A DNA stretch of 64,000 bases from Paramecium tetraurelia (GCF_000165425.1 NW_001799510.1:1-64000); one strand, 5' to 3'; positions 22,794 to 34,796 are shown, numbered from the stretch's first letter. Numbers and translations: made by a program. Notes: generated from the letters alone by a model not told the origin.

Positions 22794-23170
22794 ATATTAA
22801 AATTAATTCTTTTTACACATAATTCTTCATAAATATTATGTTTAGGACTGTTCCAGAAATGTGTTAAACATAAATCATTTAATTAAACTATTCCAAATAC
22901 AATTCTATCAATTACATCTAAGAACAAATGTATAATCGACAAAAGTAGTAGTATTCTGTTGATTTTATTTAACCAAATCTCTGATTATATTATAATGTAT
23001 TCAAATTAAATAAATAAATTGAGTGATCTTTTGTATCTGAGCTAATCAAAAAGTAAAAAATGCTGTCCCAAAAGTTATGGAAATCCTAAAGAATTGAATT
23101 ATACTTTCTCCCACCTTAAATAAATAAAACAAAAGAATATCCGAATTCAATAGAATTTTTTGTACCCCAT
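22794..23170. other. Intergenic
   Basis: About 375 nt of AT-rich sequence with no convincing coding frame on either strand. Confidence 0.45.
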
Positions 23171-23600
23171 TCAAATATTTGGATTATTAACTGTGTCTAC
23201 ACCAATAAACTTCAAATTCACAATTATTGCAGAATCATAAATGGGAACTTGGATTACCACCAATTTTATGTTAGCTTTCTTAATAATTTGAATGATTTAT
23301 TTTTTACTTAAAATGACCATAATGTATGTCTTTATTAGTCATAAGACATATTTATTATTTATCTTTTCATCTTAATCTTTTGCTGTATTTCTCCATAATG
23401 CTTACTCACAAGTATACCAAATAATTTTAAGATCCTATTGCAACTATTTGATTATTCCAATCTATCAACCCTAAATCATCTCAACTTCAACAATTTAGAT
23501 GTTTTTGTTTTTACTCCTTATACCGTGTATCTAGAACTTAAACTGTATCAGATTGCTTTTCATATATTGTAATATTAAATTGATAAGAAAACTCTGCCAT
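23171..23600 (-). CDS. Small hypothetical protein, splice pattern partly unresolved
   Basis: The first exon reads MAEFSYQFNITIYEKQSDTV. A middle segment contains HYGEIQQKIKMKRQIINMSY. The last exon reads ANIKLVVIQVPIYDSAIIVN and ends GVDTVNNPNI. The 29-nt intron at 23279-23307 (AAG acceptor) joins the last two cleanly. Joining the first exon to the middle requires removal of a further 2-modulo-3 length, and the only candidates are unusually short (17-21 nt). The beta-strand-rich end looks like an ordered domain, but I recognise no family. Confidence 0.5.
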
Positions 23601-23660
23601 AATTCAAACACACTGATTCTTATAATAATATTATTCTTTAAAGAATGTCCTTATTATTAA

Positions 23661-24864
23661 ATGAATTTTTACTATTACATTCGATATTTATCAATTTATT
23701 TTTTCTGTCATTTAATTTCTCTAATAATGATTATACGAAGAAGGATACATAGTTATCAATTACCTCGAATTCACAAAATTAATCGATCAAACACTTCCGA
23801 ACAACATAATTCAATCAAAATTAGTAAAAGTTCTTCCATCTAACTCAACAAAAGATCACTATTGTTGTTATCATTCTTTTAGGACCCAAAATATGGAAAT
23901 CTCACTTCTCTATTAAATATTCCCGTATTTTTACTATGATTAAGTAGGATGATGCAGAGTCAACTGATATTAGGATTAACATTCAATCAGAGATTTTGGC
24001 CATAATTCTAAGTTATTTAATCAAACATGATTTAACTGTTTCCTTGCTCTACAGTTACAAGTTTAGATTTATCAAAACGATTACTACACATCACTAAATG
24101 TGGATGAAATGCATTCAGCAAAACGAAATACCATGCTAGAAATTATAATAAGTTTAGTTCTCTTTAGATTAAATTACATCCAATATAATACATAAGTATG
24201 TTTACATCAATCATTTTATAGCCACATCGACACTACCGTACTTAGAATTCAGTTACTTGAGTATCTTAGATTGAAATAGAATCAACAAACCTTTACAATA
24301 TACTCCAAAATAATTATCAACAAAATACTATCTCTTTTACTAACTCCTAATTTAATTAGCTATCATTTATCAACCAATTCAGAAACTTATACTCTTGTCT
24401 TAGATATGGATGAAACCTTAATTTATTATGATGGTGACAAGGTTCATTAGCGTCCATTCTTATTAACCTTTTTAAAATAAATGAGTAGACTATACCAATT
24501 GATTTTGTTTACTGCAGGGTTAGAATCATATGCTAATAGAATCTTAAGTCAAATTACTATTAAAAAATACTTTACTCATCTTCTTTTTAGATAGCATACC
24601 AATATTTATTAAGATTTCTATGGCAAAGATCTCAGGAAATTAGGAAGACTCTTATCAAGGACAATTATTATTGATAATACTCCTGAATGTTTTAGTTTGC
24701 AACCAGAAAATGGAATACAAATTTAGACATGGAAAGGAGAACAATCGGATTCAATACTCTTAAACTTAATTCCTATCTTGAAAGCCTTGAGATTTAGCAA
24801 CAAAGATGTCAGAATGAAATTAAGAGAATATAAAAATTGTCCTGGTTTGATATTCCCTAAATGA
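23661..24864 (+). CDS. Second CTD small-phosphatase (NIF-type) protein
   Basis: The C-terminal half is a clear FCP1/SCP-type HAD phosphatase: [20 protein letters not shown] with the DxDxT nucleophile loop, [40 protein letters not shown] and [20 protein letters not shown]. Such enzymes dephosphorylate Ser/Thr. The first ~190 residues are basic and helical with no recognised domain; a hydrophobic run near the start ([14 protein letters not shown]) could anchor it to a membrane. One intron at 23925-23947 (23 nt) restores frame. The start could be a later ATG, because the N-terminal residues are the least conserved-looking. It differs strongly outside the catalytic core from the one at 10.4-12 kb, so the two are not recent duplicates. 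Confidence 0.85.
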
Positions 24865-25386
24865 AATATTATAAATCATAAGTTATGTTGTCAATAAACT
24901 AAATTTCAAATTATAAAATTATATTTAATACATTAGACTAAAAATGGAATAATAAATTATTTATTCAATATATAATAGATACATAGACAAATATTTTAAT
25001 GAAAATTTCTAATTTTGATTTGGTATTATATTTTGTGGTTTCAAGAATTCAAATTATTGATTTATTATTTTTATATTATGAACTTTTGTTGTTAACATTT
25101 ATTGATTATTTGTATGGCTGACAGAGAGAAATTTAAGGGAAATCACAAAAGAGTTTATTACGTATATATTGGGCATATTTTGAATTTATGAAATCTCATA
25201 AAATGTGAAGCTAAATTTAATTGATGATTCTCCAAATGGTCTTTAATTTTGTCTTTTTAATGTGCTGAAGGTTGAGCATATAGGAAAAGAATGCTTTTGA
25301 TAGTATTAGTAAATGAACCAATTATGACGATCTTGATTCTAATAATGTGAAATTTAATTAAATAAATAACAATTAGGAGTATTGAG
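24865..25386. other. Intergenic
   Basis: About 520 nt between two + strand genes. AT-rich, no supported gene, repeat or RNA. Confidence 0.45.
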
Positions 25387-26426
25387 ATGATAACTATAGT
25401 TCCGAATATAATAAAATCAGTTTTTCATGAAGGATAACTTTTCTTTACGGCCAAGGACGTTTTTGATAAGAAATCAAATGAACTAGCATAATTAATTTGT
25501 TAAGTGGGTCAATCTTTGGAACAAGTTGAATACTTTAATAATATACAGGAAGATTTATATACGAATGAACAGAAGCAACTGATAATGCAATGCAATGATC
25601 ATTTACACTAAAGTGAATCACTATTACAATCGTTGCCTTCCCATCTTACTTTGTAATTTATTTGTTTCTTATTTCTTTAAGAATAAACGGTTACTTTTAC
25701 AGTAAGAGCAACAATTATAAGGAACTGGTGTAGAGCATTGAAGAATTGGTTCGGATAAATAATCAACTACATGAATTGGAATTGTAATCATTAGAGATTC
25801 TAAAAACAGTAGTAATTCCGAACTTCTCACGGAAATAATCATTCCAGTGTACATAATTCTCATTATCATTAGAATCAATCTACGAAATACAAATTGTGTT
25901 AAAACTTAAAGCCCCTAAACTTGTTAAAGAAATATTTGATTAATACCCCAGACATCTGAAGAGTGAATACAAATTTAAAATACAGATGGAAGATGCTGAA
26001 TCTCATAAAAATGTGTTCCATTTTTAGAGAATGTAATTTCTAAAACTCTAATAAATGATGAAGGAAGTTAAAATATATACCTTATCTAAAAATAAGCACT
26101 GTAGTTTAGAAATCAGAAATTCCCTTCAATATTCGCATTCCACTAAAAATACTTTCATTCCTGACACAAAATTTATATCCTCTGAAATCATTTCAATGGA
26201 AAATTTATAATAAGATTAAGAAAATAAGTCCAATTTATTGAAATTGTTTTTGGTATAGAATGGTTAGAATGGGACTACAGTAATTCGGAACTAAAGGACT
26301 CCTATGCATGTGGGGATAGGTTAAGAGTGTGAATTGTTCGAGAAGGACCAGATAGTGATTTTGTAGGATTCCAATCAGGACCCATTAATTTCATATGTAG
26401 TTTAATTGATTATGATTAAATTATGA
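25387..26426 (+). CDS. Hypothetical helical protein, 336 aa
   Basis: Starts MITIVPNIIKSVFHEGQLFF and, after a 29-nt intron at 25653-25681 (AAG acceptor), continues in one frame to the TGA at 26424. The N-terminal half is rich in Leu, Gln and Glu in heptad-like spacing (YKELVQSIEELVRINNQLHE), suggesting coiled coil. The C-terminal half has mixed beta-type sequence (MHVGIGQECELFEKDQIVIL). No family motif is recognised. It converges with ASF1, whose stop lies 77 nt further on. Confidence 0.7.
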
Positions 26427-26502
26427 TGATTACTATTCATATCCTGAATCTAGACATCAATAGAACTTGTATATCTAAATAATAAAATAAAAAATATATT
26501 AA

Positions 26503-27228
26503 TCAAAATATGCTTTAAAGATCAGTGTATTAGTTATTATTTAGTCCGCCAGAATATTATTGTTATTGTTGTTGTGGTTATTGTATTTTATCTGTGACGG
26601 TTTGTTGCAAATAATCAGGAGTATTAGTAATATCATTAAAAATTGGTTATTATTGGAACATGAAGGATTGGTTGTTTTATTGAGGATTGACATACAATTG
26701 AACCATTTAACCCTCCCAATCAATATTGATTCTCGTAACTCTGGGCGCAGACGTATTGATTTGTCTATATACCCTATCAATGAGCACTTGAGGAGGATCA
26801 TTTTCGATTAATTCTGGTTCCAAGTAAGTGTTATAAACATAGTATCCAACCTAGTCACTTTAGAGACCAAAATAATTACTCTAAAGAATTCCTGCTTTCT
26901 ATACTTAACACTTAGGATGATTGCACTAGCGCCAAATAAATCATCTTTACTAGGAATCAGCTCAAAATTTGGACCAGAACTCATTAGAGTAAATTGCATA
27001 GTTCCTTATTGCAGAGGAGGCATGGAAAACTATTCAAGTACTTGATCATATTTATCGCTATTTGGGGATCCGATGTAAATAAGTCTAAGTTTCTATAATC
27101 TAATACTTCCATTCAATTTCCTCATCTAATTATCTCATCACGTCGAAAGTAATTTACATCTGAATTGGACTGTTAAACAGTGCTGTGTCTTAATCGAAAA
27201 CAATGTTGGTGATATTAATCAATGCCAT
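26503..27228 (-). CDS. ASF1: Histone chaperone ASF1, 224 aa
   Basis: ASF1 binds H3-H4 dimers and hands them to CAF-1 or HIRA during replication-coupled and other nucleosome assembly; it acts in nucleus and cytoplasm. The immunoglobulin-like core is complete and in order: INITNIVFDQDTALFNSPIQ, EEIEWKLIYIGSPNSDKYDQ, GASAIILSVKYRKQEFFRVG, YYVYNTYLEP, ENDPPQ and PRVTRINIDWEG. The C-terminal ~60 residues are Gln-rich and disordered. Introns at 27085-27106 (22) and 26851-26879 (29) interrupt conserved strands exactly where splicing repairs them. The short N-terminus before the core is normal for ASF1. In Paramecium, chromatin assembly is also needed during development of the new macronucleus, which makes it of interest beside the Piwi gene 20 kb away. 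Confidence 0.95.
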
Positions 27229-27901
27229 TTACAAATTTAAATAATAATAAACCCTCGAAATTTTATCTCAAATTTTAATCAACGTATTTAACTTATCCAT
27301 ATGATAAAATATTAATTTATATTAAATTCAAGTAATTCATTAGGTTTGTTATATATTCAATCTCTTACATAAATGAGTGATATAATCTCACCAAATTTTA
27401 GGTAGTGATTCAATTAAATAGAGTATATGGGATGAGATTACAAAAAATAATTAATCGAAGAATGGCATTTATGATATATACACACTGTAGTAATCTCAAA
27501 ATAATAATTTATAACCAATATAGAAATCTATTAATGTATTTATTAGAGATTATATATTTTATGATGAATTCTATTATAATACTTGTAAGTAAATGAATTA
27601 TTTGATAAAGATGATTTCAATAGAAAAAGAGATCAAAACAAATGGCATCCAAAATGTTCGAGATAAATCCCATAATTAATTTAAATATGTTTACATTATA
27701 ATTAGTATTTAATTAACTCATGAATATGACAATGATGATAATATACAGACCTGTTCTGAAACAAGTATGCTGCAAAACATTTCCATGCTAATGCTGATAT
27801 ATATATTTATTAATTTTTTGTTAAGTATCCCGTGTTTATATGAGTAGAGGATAGTGATATAAAGTTGTTTAAAGATTTAAAAATAAAAAATCATATAGAA
27901 A
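27229..27901. other. Divergent intergenic region between ASF1 and the Rab gene
   Basis: About 670 nt that must hold promoters for both divergent genes. AT-rich. No recognisable motif, repeat or coding frame longer than chance. Confidence 0.5.
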
Positions 27902-28615
27902 ATGTAGGATGAAGAAGATTACGATATTTTGATGAAAATAATTATTGTGGGTGATTCAGGAGTGGGCAAAACGAATTTGGTGAATCGTTTCGCATAACAA
28001 AAATTCCTTGATGATAGTAAACCAACAGTGGGAGTTGAATTCTTCTTTCGCCACATTGATATAATGGGAAAAACGATAAAGGCCTAGGTTTGGGACACAG
28101 CAGGACAAGAGAAGTATTTATAGTGTTAATAGAGATTCCGAGCAATAACTTATGGATATTATAGAGGTGCCTTAGGAGCTATGATCTGTTATGACATTAC
28201 TAAGGAATAGTCTTTTTTGAATGTGGAGAGATGGATAGAGGAGTTGAGAGAACACGGTGACAGCAATTTGGTGATGATGTTGATAGGGACGAAGTCTGAT
28301 TTAGAGAGTAAAAGAGTATGGTAATAATTTCATTTAGGTTGTGAGAAATGAGGATGGCACGTAGAAGGCATTGTAACATAACATGGCATTTTTGGAGACA
28401 TCGGCATTAAAAGCAGCAAATGTGGGCAAGGCATTTTCGATGTTACTTGAGAGTAAGAGTGAGAATTGATTTTAGAGATTTATGTGGGCATTGACAATCA
28501 AGGAAAGGAATATCAGAAGAGAGCCAGTATAAAGTTGACTTCTGAGCCAATAACAATTAAAAATGCTTAAAACACAAAACCAGATACGACCAAATCCAAG
28601 AAACAATGTTGTTGA
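27902..28615 (+). CDS. Rab-type small GTPase, 222 aa
   Basis: A membrane-traffic switch protein. All G-boxes are visible: P-loop [10 protein letters not shown], switch I with [25 protein letters not shown] and ETSALKA. The last two residues are CC, a prenylation signal that anchors Rabs to membranes. Two oddities: the usual N of the NKxD box is replaced by T (TKSD), and a four-residue insertion (LQCQ) follows EKY in switch II. Introns at 28316-28337 (22) and 28453-28475 (23). The sequence best resembles the Rab11/Rab2 region of the family, but subgroup assignment by eye is unsafe. Confidence 0.93.
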
Positions 28616-28677
28616 GAATGGTTTTTTATTTTAATTTAAAGTTACTAATAGATTGACATTAAATTAAATATTTAATT

Positions 28678-30208
28678 ATGAGCACATTTTATTTATTTGA
28701 GGCAGCAGCAGGTTTAGCCTTATTCTAATGTGATACTGTCGACGAAACAAATGTCAAATCGAAATAGATTCAAAAGCAATTCTCTGACTTTGCTTAATTC
28801 GCAGAAGTATGTCACTTGAAAGTAATCCTCATTCCTTATTCAGGCATTTCAACCTTTTATTTCTGCTGAAATCGCATTGAACAATGCCTTAGCAATCCAC
28901 ACAGGTACCGTTACATAAGAGTTGGTCGATTTCTTATCAACCAATCTCCCTCCAGTCGGAAAGAAAAGCAAGTAATCCCATTAATTTATACTAGTTTCTA
29001 AATTGCAATTTCTGATAAAGGTTTGGCTGCTGGACTCCAATAGTATTTGAATTTGAAGAGTAAAATGAACGAAGCCACTGCCCAAGTGTTCAGAGGAATT
29101 AGAACCCACTTCGTTGATTTCTTGAGAAATGAAGATTTCAAAGAAAGAGATTACATTTAAGCCTAACTAGGTTTGGCACATCAAGTCTCCAGAAACAAAG
29201 TGAAGTTGGATATCAACAGAGAAGACAAACATGTTACTTAGGCTATAAGCATCATTGAATAAATGGACAAGGACTTAAACACACTAAGTATGAGAATCAA
29301 AGAATGGTATTCATGGCATTTCCCAGAATTGGCCAAGATTGTCACAGACAATAGAGTCTTCACCAGAATCGTCGATACCTATGGAGACAAGAAGAATATC
29401 AATGATGAAGCTTTGGAAGCTATTGAAGAACTCACAACTGATGCTGACTTGGCTAAACAAATTGTAGAAGCAGCTAAGATATCCATGGGTTAAGACATCT
29501 CAGAAATTGATTTATCTACTCTAAAGGATCTATGCATCAGAGTTCTCAATCAATTTGAATTTAGAGACAATATTCAAGAATATTTGAAGAACAAAATGAT
29601 AGCTATTGCACCAAATCTTACAGCTTTGATTGGTGAAAATGTAGCTGCTAAATTAATAGCTCATGCTGGATCATTGATCAATCTTGCTAAATATCCTGCC
29701 TCTACCATCCAAATCTTGGGAGCAGAAAAAGCATTGTTCAGAGCCTTGAAAACTAGAGGAAATACTCCTAAATATGGTTTATTATATCACAGTACTTACA
29801 TCGGAAGAGCTAATGGAACTGATAAAGGAAAAATCTCTAGGTATTTAATTCCCATTTAACTCTACTAGAAATCTAGCCAACAAGTGTGCTATTGCTTCCA
29901 GATTGGATCATTTCTTGATCTAACCAACTGAAAAGTTTGGAGTCAAGTTGAAGGATCAAATGGAACAAAGATTAAAGTTCTTGACTGCTGGAGGAGAATT
30001 GAACAAAAATACAGACATTATGGATGAAGTGTTGACTGAATTAAAAGGAGAGGGACTCTATTTTGAAAGTGAAAAATAATTGACCAAAAAAGACAAGAAA
30101 TCAAAGAAAGCCAAATCCAAAAAGGTTGTAGAAGAAGTCCAAGAAGAAGAAATAGAATAACCATAAGAAGCCCCAAAAAAGAAGAGAAAGGCATCAAAAT
30201 AATAATGA
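28678..30208 (+). CDS. NOP56: Nucleolar box C/D snoRNP protein NOP56, 485 aa
   Basis: Core protein of box C/D snoRNPs, which guide 2'-O-methylation of rRNA in the nucleolus; it bridges fibrillarin and the snoRNA. N-terminal NOP5NT domain ([14 protein letters not shown]), coiled coil ([40 protein letters not shown]) and NOP domain ([40 protein letters not shown]) are all intact. The C-terminus is Lys/Glu-rich as in other NOP56/58 proteins. NOP56 rather than NOP58 is favoured by the N-terminus and WYSWHFPEL. Introns: 28822-28843 (22, CAG), 28972-28994 (23) and 29841-29868 (28). Confidence 0.95.
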
Positions 30209-30398
30209 TATATAAATAGTATATTAAATAAAAATGATACAGACAATTCCATTTTAGGAACTCTATATATTAAAATGAATAGAGTTCAGAGCACAGTTTT
30301 AGCCTTTCTACTTTATTAATACATTTATTAAAGAATTCTAATTATAAATTAATATTAAAAAATCTTATTATTATATAAATGGAAAATTTAGATGACTT

Positions 30399-30815
30399 TC
30401 AAATTTTTTTGATCTATTTCTTTTTTCTTTCAACACTAAGGTGCATTTTCGAGGTGTGGGTTCCTAACTTTTATGGGGTAGAGAAATCTGCTTAACATTC
30501 CTTACACTTAAAAACTTTAAGACCATTTTAAAAAGAGCATCCGTTGCCTCTCTTTGTAGTATAGTGATCTTAATCTATTTGCTCTAAGAACGAAGATAAC
30601 GGAGAGTTAATGTCATTTGAGGCATTATCAAAGCATTGTTCAATAAAATCATCTAAAATTTTATTGTCATTACCTTTTGGTTTTGACGTTAAACTTAATT
30701 GGCCATCAAAAGAGTTAACTTCCTCGCGAAGCATCTTGAATAGTTCCAATACTTGAAGACTCTTGAAGATCCATAATGGTATTTGCTTATTTTCTGAATG
30801 TGGAATTTCTATCAT
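30399..30815 (-). CDS. Single C2H2 zinc-finger protein, 138 aa
   Basis: Intronless. The N-terminal ~90 residues are acidic and helical (IPLWIFKSLQVLELFKMLRE). Near the C-terminus is a classical C2H2 finger, FKCKECQADFSTPQKLGTH followed by TSKMH (C-x2-C-x12-H-x4-H), ending in a basic tail. A lone finger can bind nucleic acid weakly or mediate protein contacts. Start is the first in-frame ATG. The gene is tail to tail with NOP56 (190 nt apart). Confidence 0.85.
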
Positions 30816-30959
30816 CTTATAATTAAAATATCCTTATTAGAGTATTAATAATTAAGAGATATCATAGATTAGCTATTAAATAATGTCAGATTCTAAAATA
30901 AGTTTATAATTAAAACACTTCACCAAATTTCATATTAATAATAATAATAATAATAAAGA

Positions 30960-31552
30960 TCAGAACTCCGTGTCATGGTCATTATCTATTTGCCAGCCAT
31001 TCAAATGATGATGAGTTTCTCTAAATATGGTTTCATGTCTAATTTATTTGATTTATTTGCGATCCACATGCACTTTGCCAGGTCTTATCAGCCAGTCACA
31101 CTTCTCTCTATTTACATCGAAATTCTACCTATTGTTCTTTTTTAATTTTAATTCGAATCATTAATTGTAAAATGTATACTCTTTTTTCTTGAAATTAACT
31201 ATTCGAGACTTTTATCTGGTTATGGTTAGATTGATGCAATACGATTTCGTTTTATAACCTATCGGTTGTTAATAAAAATCTAATTCAGCTATTTCTATGA
31301 TTTGCTTTAAGGTTTGATAAGCGTTTAGTTTAGTTCACGCTTCTGTTGTCTTTCTTTGATATAGGCATCAAATAAATTCTATGCTGATGAGATTGGCTAT
31401 TGAATGTGAGTAGAATGTGATTTATTAATTTTGTTCTTATGAATTTCGAATGAGAGTATAGTTTAGTGTGTTTTCCTACGCATTTGATGTAAGTAATTTT
31501 ATTAGAAGTAATAGATAAGATCTTCAGGTGTTCTATTTCTTTGATCTGCCAT
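30960..31552 (-). CDS. Basic hypothetical protein, 186 aa
   Basis: Begins MADQRNRTPEDLIYYF and is rich in Lys, Arg, Gln and Ile (KERQQKRELNQTLIKPQSKS). A 32-nt intron (AAG acceptor) near the 3' end joins it to a last exon ending DNDHDTEF. No domain is recognised; the composition fits a cytoskeletal or nucleic-acid-binding protein without being diagnostic. Confidence 0.65.
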
Positions 31553-31635
31553 TAATATTTATAAATAATTATATACTCTCATAAGTTCTTTCTTTAACCT
31601 TAAGGTTATTTGGTTCTCATAATATTAAAGTAAAA

Positions 31636-32785
31636 ATGGTATAGGATGAAGGAGTTATGAGGCGATATGAGATATGAGAAGTAATCAATGAAGTAATTAA
31701 GACAAGGATGCAATTAAGACAAAGTACAAATAGAGTATTGAGTAAATTTGATTGTTCAAAGAGTGTGAGGGATTGTGGATATTAGAGGATGGATATAAAA
31801 AGATAGATTATTTTGAGATAGTGAAGGCAGAATTAATTCGATAGGGTAGTGACATCAGTAAATAATATTGACTATGGTTGAATATAAGTAAATTGGTTAG
31901 AGTTTCTGGGATATGATGGTATTGCCTTGGCTTAGATGAGAGTTCATATTAAAGAGTATGCAGAGAATTATTAAAATTGGGGGTTTATAATTATTAAACT
32001 AATACAATGTAGAGTTTAATAGTAGTAGATTAATTAAGAATACTAATGTTATTCCAATCTTGATTGTGCAATCTCTGAAGGGTTTAAGTAAGTACTTTAA
32101 AAAGGATAAGTGTACTTAAATTAACAGATCCTGCACATCACCAACCCTCAAATAGAATATTGCTCGAAAGAATTCTAATCAGCTCTTGAATTTTGTGAAT
32201 AGTAATGAGAATAGACCAGTTCCAAATTTATTCGAAAATGTCCAAAGATAGAATATAAATGCACCTGTCTGTCAAAATGCAACAAAGGGTAGAATTTTAT
32301 TGATCGTAATGAATATTTTGAGTTAGGAGGATTCGAAATCCAAATATTTGCAATTGAAAGAAACTTTGAATCAGCGGATTACTTCCCTAGAATTAGAATT
32401 TGAAAAGAGTTATGCTATTGAAAAAAATGCTAAGAATATTGTTGATTAGTTAAATGATTAAATAAATCAATAGAACTGATAATTACAATCATATAGGAAT
32501 AGAGTAAGAGAGATTGAAATAGATTTAGAATTCAAGAATCAGTAAATAAAAAAACCAACAATTGATAACAATTAATTCTAGATAATAATAAATAATGAAG
32601 AAAAATAAGTTGATTGATTTAAGGAGATAATATTTGAAAAGTCAGAAACAACCATTTATAACTAGTGCTATGAAATAGATAATTCATAAATAAATTATAA
32701 AATTCATACACCATTCAGTCAAAATTTATCGATAATTTCGTCATCGATGGTGGAAATGATAAATGAGATGAAAGAATCCTCTTGA
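31636..32785 (+). CDS. Coiled-coil protein gene with three in-frame TGAs (possible pseudogene)
   Basis: The frame from the ATG at 31636 is coding-like throughout after removal of candidate introns of 29, 31, 17 and 17 nt, and the total then divides by three. Readable parts: CEGLWILEDGYKKIDYFEIV, INWLEFLGYD, SSYQRVCRELLKLGVYNYQT, FENVQRQNINAPVCQN and a Gln-rich coiled coil to VEMINEMKESS. It contains TGA at 31675-31677, 32477-32479 and 32615-32617. The last could be removed only by a 15-nt intron. Two of the candidate introns are shorter than any other in the window. Either this is a young pseudogene, or the stops are bypassed. Function unknown. Confidence 0.45.
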
Positions 32786-32814
32786 TATTAAATATATTGT
32801 TAATTTATGATGAC

Positions 32815-33840
32815 TCAAAACATTCTATTGTTTAATTCTCTTTTAAGATTGTGAGGAAAACATGAAATGCTAGGAGTGGGTCTGACCATCTCCATTAAAT
32901 GATTGGGTCTATTCTAATTATAACATTTACTTGAATGGATCTTTTCCTTTGACAAAGTCTATTCTCTAGGTAGGTTTGAGAGGATCTCCCTTATATTGAG
33001 GATATTTGCTTAAACATCCAGTCTCACCACTTTTGGTTGGATTTGAAGGTTTAAAAGGAGCCTCATGTTTCATGATATTTGGTTTGAATTCTTTGACTTA
33101 GGTTGGCTACATTAATATACACGTTTACTTTAGGTAAATTGGTCTCTCCAAAGACCTACTTATCAGTGCTGAAATTATCAGTTGTGTAAATGGTGCTTTT
33201 GAATGGTTATTTATCTTTGAGCATTTTTTATTCTTTAAAGATCCTTTCCCTTTCAAATTGTCTATAACGATTGTATTCATCCTTTTCATGTTTTGGGAAA
33301 TGTCCCAGATTCTTAGAAGCAGGATTTGTGGTGACATTCTTTGGTCCTATTTTAACTCTGCCATCACCTCCTTTATGATTGTTGGGACCTTTTGGGATTT
33401 CATAATCATTCTAGTGAGGATACACACCTCCAACGAGCTCTTTGTATCCAGAAGGAGGAACAAAATTCTTTTTATCATCTGAGGCATATTTTTTATTATC
33501 CTCCAATTCCTAAATCCTTATTTTTCTTTCAGGGTCTATGTATTTATCGCCAATGGTTGTAAAGCCTAGTTAGCTGAAGTAGGATGACTTGATTTTGCCT
33601 GATTAAGGAGCTGTGGCTTTCATATTTGGAGGAGAGGTGATTGGTTTACCTTATTCATTACGAGCAGCTAGTATTAACACAAATAGTAAAACGTCTTGGC
33701 TTATTGTCGTAACTATTATCACCCAAACCCAGAGGAACAGGGGATGAAAACAATCCGAATCTCTAGACGGTGGCTAATTTTTCTGTATCTGCAATGGCCT
33801 TTTTGCTTATATCTTTTAATGTGGCTTCCTTTTCAGACAT
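32815..33840 (-). CDS. CFAP96: CFAP96 (C4orf47) homologue, ciliary/centrosomal protein, 316 aa
   Basis: The segment order matches the UPF0602/C4orf47 family: KLATVQRFGLFSSP, SYFSQLGFTTIGDKYIDPER, FVPPSGYKELVGGVYPH, TTNPASKNLGHFPKH, then FKPNIMKHEAPFKPSNPTKS and SKYPQYKGDPLKP. Family members localise to basal bodies and ciliary axonemes. The repeated short proline/glycine turns are typical of extended proteins that lie along microtubules. Three introns at 33650-33680 (31), 33107-33128 (22) and 32909-32930 (22) give an exact frame; the last one was needed to reach the stop at 32815. The gene converges with the broken coiled-coil gene 30 nt away. Assignment is by motif order, not by alignment. 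Confidence 0.8.
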
Positions 33841-33870
33841 AAATTATATAATAATTAATTAATCAGTTAA

Positions 33871-34796
33871 ATGGATAGCAAAGAGAACTATTATAACATC
33901 AAATAGATGACAGAATCTTTTAGGAATGTTAAAAAATACTCATAACACTCAAATACAATTGTAGATATGTTTGTAGAAATCACTTAGAAATTGGACAAAT
34001 CTTCCAAAGATTATTTATCAAAAGTCATTCCTATTGATGATGAAAAATCAACACTAAATTAAGTAGACACAATCATCATTATGAATTATTTCAAATAAAT
34101 AGTTGTCTATCTCATTAAAACCAAAGTCGAATTAGAAGAAAAAACATAATAAATCGAACCTCAGACTCAATATGAGACCTTGATTCAGAAACTTGAAGCT
34201 GATGTTCGTCAACATATTCGAATTGAATAACAGTTGAGAATCTACACGGAAACCTTGTAGTAAAAGATTGATGATTTCATAAGCGAAAGAGAATAATAAA
34301 TTTAATTGATCAAAGAATATGAACAATAAATCAAATAGAAGAACAAAGATATAGTAATCTATCAAAGTGAACTTCGAAAAGCAGTTAATTAAAACTAATA
34401 AAAGCACACCAAACTTGTAACTGAACCTATCCATGAAGAATATGATACGACATACCATAAAAATAAATTAAATCAAACTAATTACACACATCAAAGAAAA
34501 CCTAGCCAGCTCAATGAGGAAAAATCTGTACCTAATAGTAAGTATCATTAATAATAGAATCTCAAATCAATAGTTATAAAAATTCGCCAGAAAGAATCCC
34601 AATTCGTAAGATATCAGTGACCAATTATGCTGAAACCAAAGCCATCAAATAGCCTGTCTTTATTCGACAGCCTTGGTATATATAAATTACTATTCTTAGT
34701 CCAATGTCATATTCACATTTAAAAACTGAAACATAAATCAGTTATAGAAGTAACAGTTAAGAAAGTAAGTATCTATAAAAAAATTAAGTAAAATGA
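33871..34796 (+). CDS. Coiled-coil protein, 293 aa
   Basis: Divergent from CFAP96 with only 30 nt between start codons, so the promoters overlap. The central part is a long heptad-rich coiled coil (ETLIQKLEADVRQHIRIEQQ; DDFISEREQQIQLIKEYEQQ); the C-terminal third is Ser/Lys-rich and probably disordered (SYKNSPERIPIRKISVTNYA). Introns at 34538-34557 (20) and 34676-34699 (24, stop-free). No family is recognised. The shared promoter with CFAP96 hints at a ciliary or basal-body role, which is inference only. Confidence 0.75.

Noticed and set aside
32615..32617. 15-nt intron to remove the third TGA
   Set aside because: Formally GT...AG and in frame, but shorter than any supported intron here; kept only as a possibility in the finding.
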